Shown piece after piece: positions 4,595 to 5,664 of a DNA stretch of 5,664 nt. The notes under the pieces are model-generated. The model was not told the origin of the DNA. It did no database searches and was given only the letters and a program-made list of their open reading frames with translations. Origin of the DNA: Bacteroidota bacterium (GTDB lineage: Bacteria > Bacteroidota > Bacteroidia > Flavobacteriales > Flavobacteriaceae); NCBI GenBank assembly GCA_023393485.1, contig JAEWLD010000024.1:1-5664 (forward strand), in the 5' to 3' direction. Position 1 is the first letter of the stretch, and every line of letters starts with the position of its first letter. A program made the position numbers and the translations under genes.

Positions 4595-5664
4595 TACAAA
4601 TTGTACTTGACCGAAAAAATCAAATACCTCGGTTGCACCAGATACCGCGAAGAACTCGTCCTAAACTGACTAAAGTTGTCATCATTCAAGGAAGTCGTGT
4701 TGAATAAATTCGTGCCGCTGAGTTTCCATTCCCAATGGCTGTCTTTTTTTTGGTATATCAGGCTGGCGCTTAAAAAATCATATTCATTGTCTACAGGGAA
4801 ATCGTCGTCGTCACTGCGGTAATGGTAAAACTCATATTCGGCGTTGAGTGCAAACGCATTCCAGAAAAAATAGTCAAGTGTGACAGACGGCGTCTCGGTA
4901 TAAAAATTCGTGTCATTGTAATCATTTACCGAAATGCCGTAACCAAGCCCGATGTTCGGAATTTTGTTGAAATTTGTTGAAAAATCCGCCTTGTAATTCT
5001 GTGTAAACGATTCCGTCGATTCCACACGGCCAATCGCGTTCTGCGCGGCCTGCAAAATATTGTTGTATTTTGACCAGTTGAGGTTGAACCCGATTGACGC
5101 CTTGTAATATTTTAAAAACGAACGGCCGTAGTTAGCGCTTCCGGACAAGGTTTCATCGGCGAAATTCGACCCGATGTTCTCAGCCGACGACACTTGGTTA
5201 TTGCCTTCAAAAAACGTCCGCGATTTGACCGCATTGGTTTTTCGCGTATAATTGATATTCGCAAAAATGTTTGTAAAATTAAACATATTGAAGTTGAAAT
5301 ACCGAAGCGAATGCACCTGCATCAACGCATTTTCAAGATTGCGGTTGCCGCGATAAAGCGAGTTGTAATCAGAAAAAGTATAGCCTTCGGCAAAACGGTT
5401 GACATCCGTGAAATCTGTGGTATAAGCGAAATTATAGGTCAGTGACGATGATTTCTTGATTTGATACAACGCGTACACATCGGGTAAAATCCGGGCGAAA
5501 TTATTTTCGGTCTTCGCGCCGGTTTGGTCGTTAAACGCCTGGTACTCATGGACGCTAAAACCCGGATTGAACGTGAATTTGCCCGTGATGAACTTGTAAT
5601 GCAGCCCAAGAAAAATGTCGTTGAAACGATACGCGACATCGTTGTCGGTGTTGCCGTTCAGATC
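4594..5664 (-). CDS. Outer-membrane beta-barrel protein, C-terminal part (TonB-dependent receptor-like), 5' end outside window
   Basis: The last 356 residues of a larger protein are visible. The frame is open to the right edge of the window, and the GTG at 5478 is an internal codon, not a start. The sequence is rich in Tyr, Phe, Asn and Ser in alternating short strands separated by polar turns, such as the acidic turn YRSDDDDFPVDNEYD, as in large outer-membrane barrels. The motif LPDVYALYQIKKSSSLTYNF, then YRGNRNLENALMQVHSLRY, and the ending PRYLIFSVKYNL resemble the C-terminal half of the outer-membrane beta-barrel family common in Bacteroidetes (OMP_b-brl_3 type, often with an N-terminal carboxypeptidase-like domain and plug). 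That N-terminal part is not visible, so neither the TonB box nor the substrate can be judged. The gene converges on metK and shares no visible regulation with it. The assignment to a barrel is firm, the exact family less so. Confidence 0.82.
   Translation of the reverse strand, partial: DLNGNTDNDVAYRFNDIFLGLHYKFITGKFTFNPGFSVHEYQAFNDQTGAKTENNFARILPDVYALYQIKKSSSLTYNFAYTTDFTDVNRFAEGYTFSDYNSLYRGNRNLENALMQVHSLRYFNFNMFNFTNIFANINYTRKTNAVKSRTFFEGNNQVSSAENIGSNFADETLSGSANYGRSFLKYYKASIGFNLNWSKYNNILQAAQNAIGRVESTESFTQNYKADFSTNFNKIPNIGLGYGISVNDYNDTNFYTETPSVTLDYFFWNAFALNAEYEFYHYRSDDDDFPVDNEYDFLSASLIYQKKDSHWEWKLSGTNLFNTTSLNDDNFSQFRTSSSRYLVQPRYLIFSVKYNL

Noticed and set aside
4594..5478. Barrel protein as a complete 294-residue gene starting at GTG 5478
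   Set aside because: The frame continues open for 62 more codons to the window edge with the same barrel-like sequence, so the GTG is internal.

Overview
The window reads as a piece of a chromosome from the Bacteroidetes, most likely class Flavobacteriia. Three things point there. The metK promoter has the phylum's own -33/-7 form (TTG, then TAnnTTTG). Methionine synthase is split into two genes. An outer-membrane barrel of the kind abundant in this phylum sits at the right end. Start codons have no clear Shine-Dalgarno sequence, which is also usual in this group.

Layout, left to right. Positions 1-1310 (minus) hold the start of the cobalamin/pterin part of methionine synthase, which runs off the left edge just inside the B12-binding domain. 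Positions 1415-2413 (minus) hold the homocysteine-binding, zinc part of the same enzyme. A 104-bp spacer with a hairpin and a C/A-rich repeat lies between them. Positions 2414-3165 contain no protein gene that I can support and are mainly regulatory. For the metH pair on the minus strand there is a candidate promoter (about 2841-2871), a SAM-I (S-box) riboswitch (2667-2766), an intrinsic terminator (2643-2666) and a long leader carrying a perfect 33-bp palindrome. For metK on the plus strand there is a promoter (3009-3037) and a SAM-II riboswitch (about 3048-3116). metK, S-adenosylmethionine synthetase, occupies 3166-4416 and ends at a strong terminator. A large imperfect inverted repeat (4475-4594) follows and reaches the stop codon of a convergent outer-membrane beta-barrel gene, of which the last 356 residues are present (4594-5664, minus).

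How the genes work together. The split MetH makes methionine from homocysteine and methyl-tetrahydrofolate. MetK turns methionine and ATP into SAM. SAM should then bind two structurally unrelated riboswitches facing away from each other in the same intergenic region and turn down both arms. This divergent pairing of SAM-I and SAM-II is the most interesting content of the window. Both riboswitch classes are known. The arrangement, and the alternative folds proposed below, are what deserve a check. The barrel gene appears unrelated to methionine metabolism.
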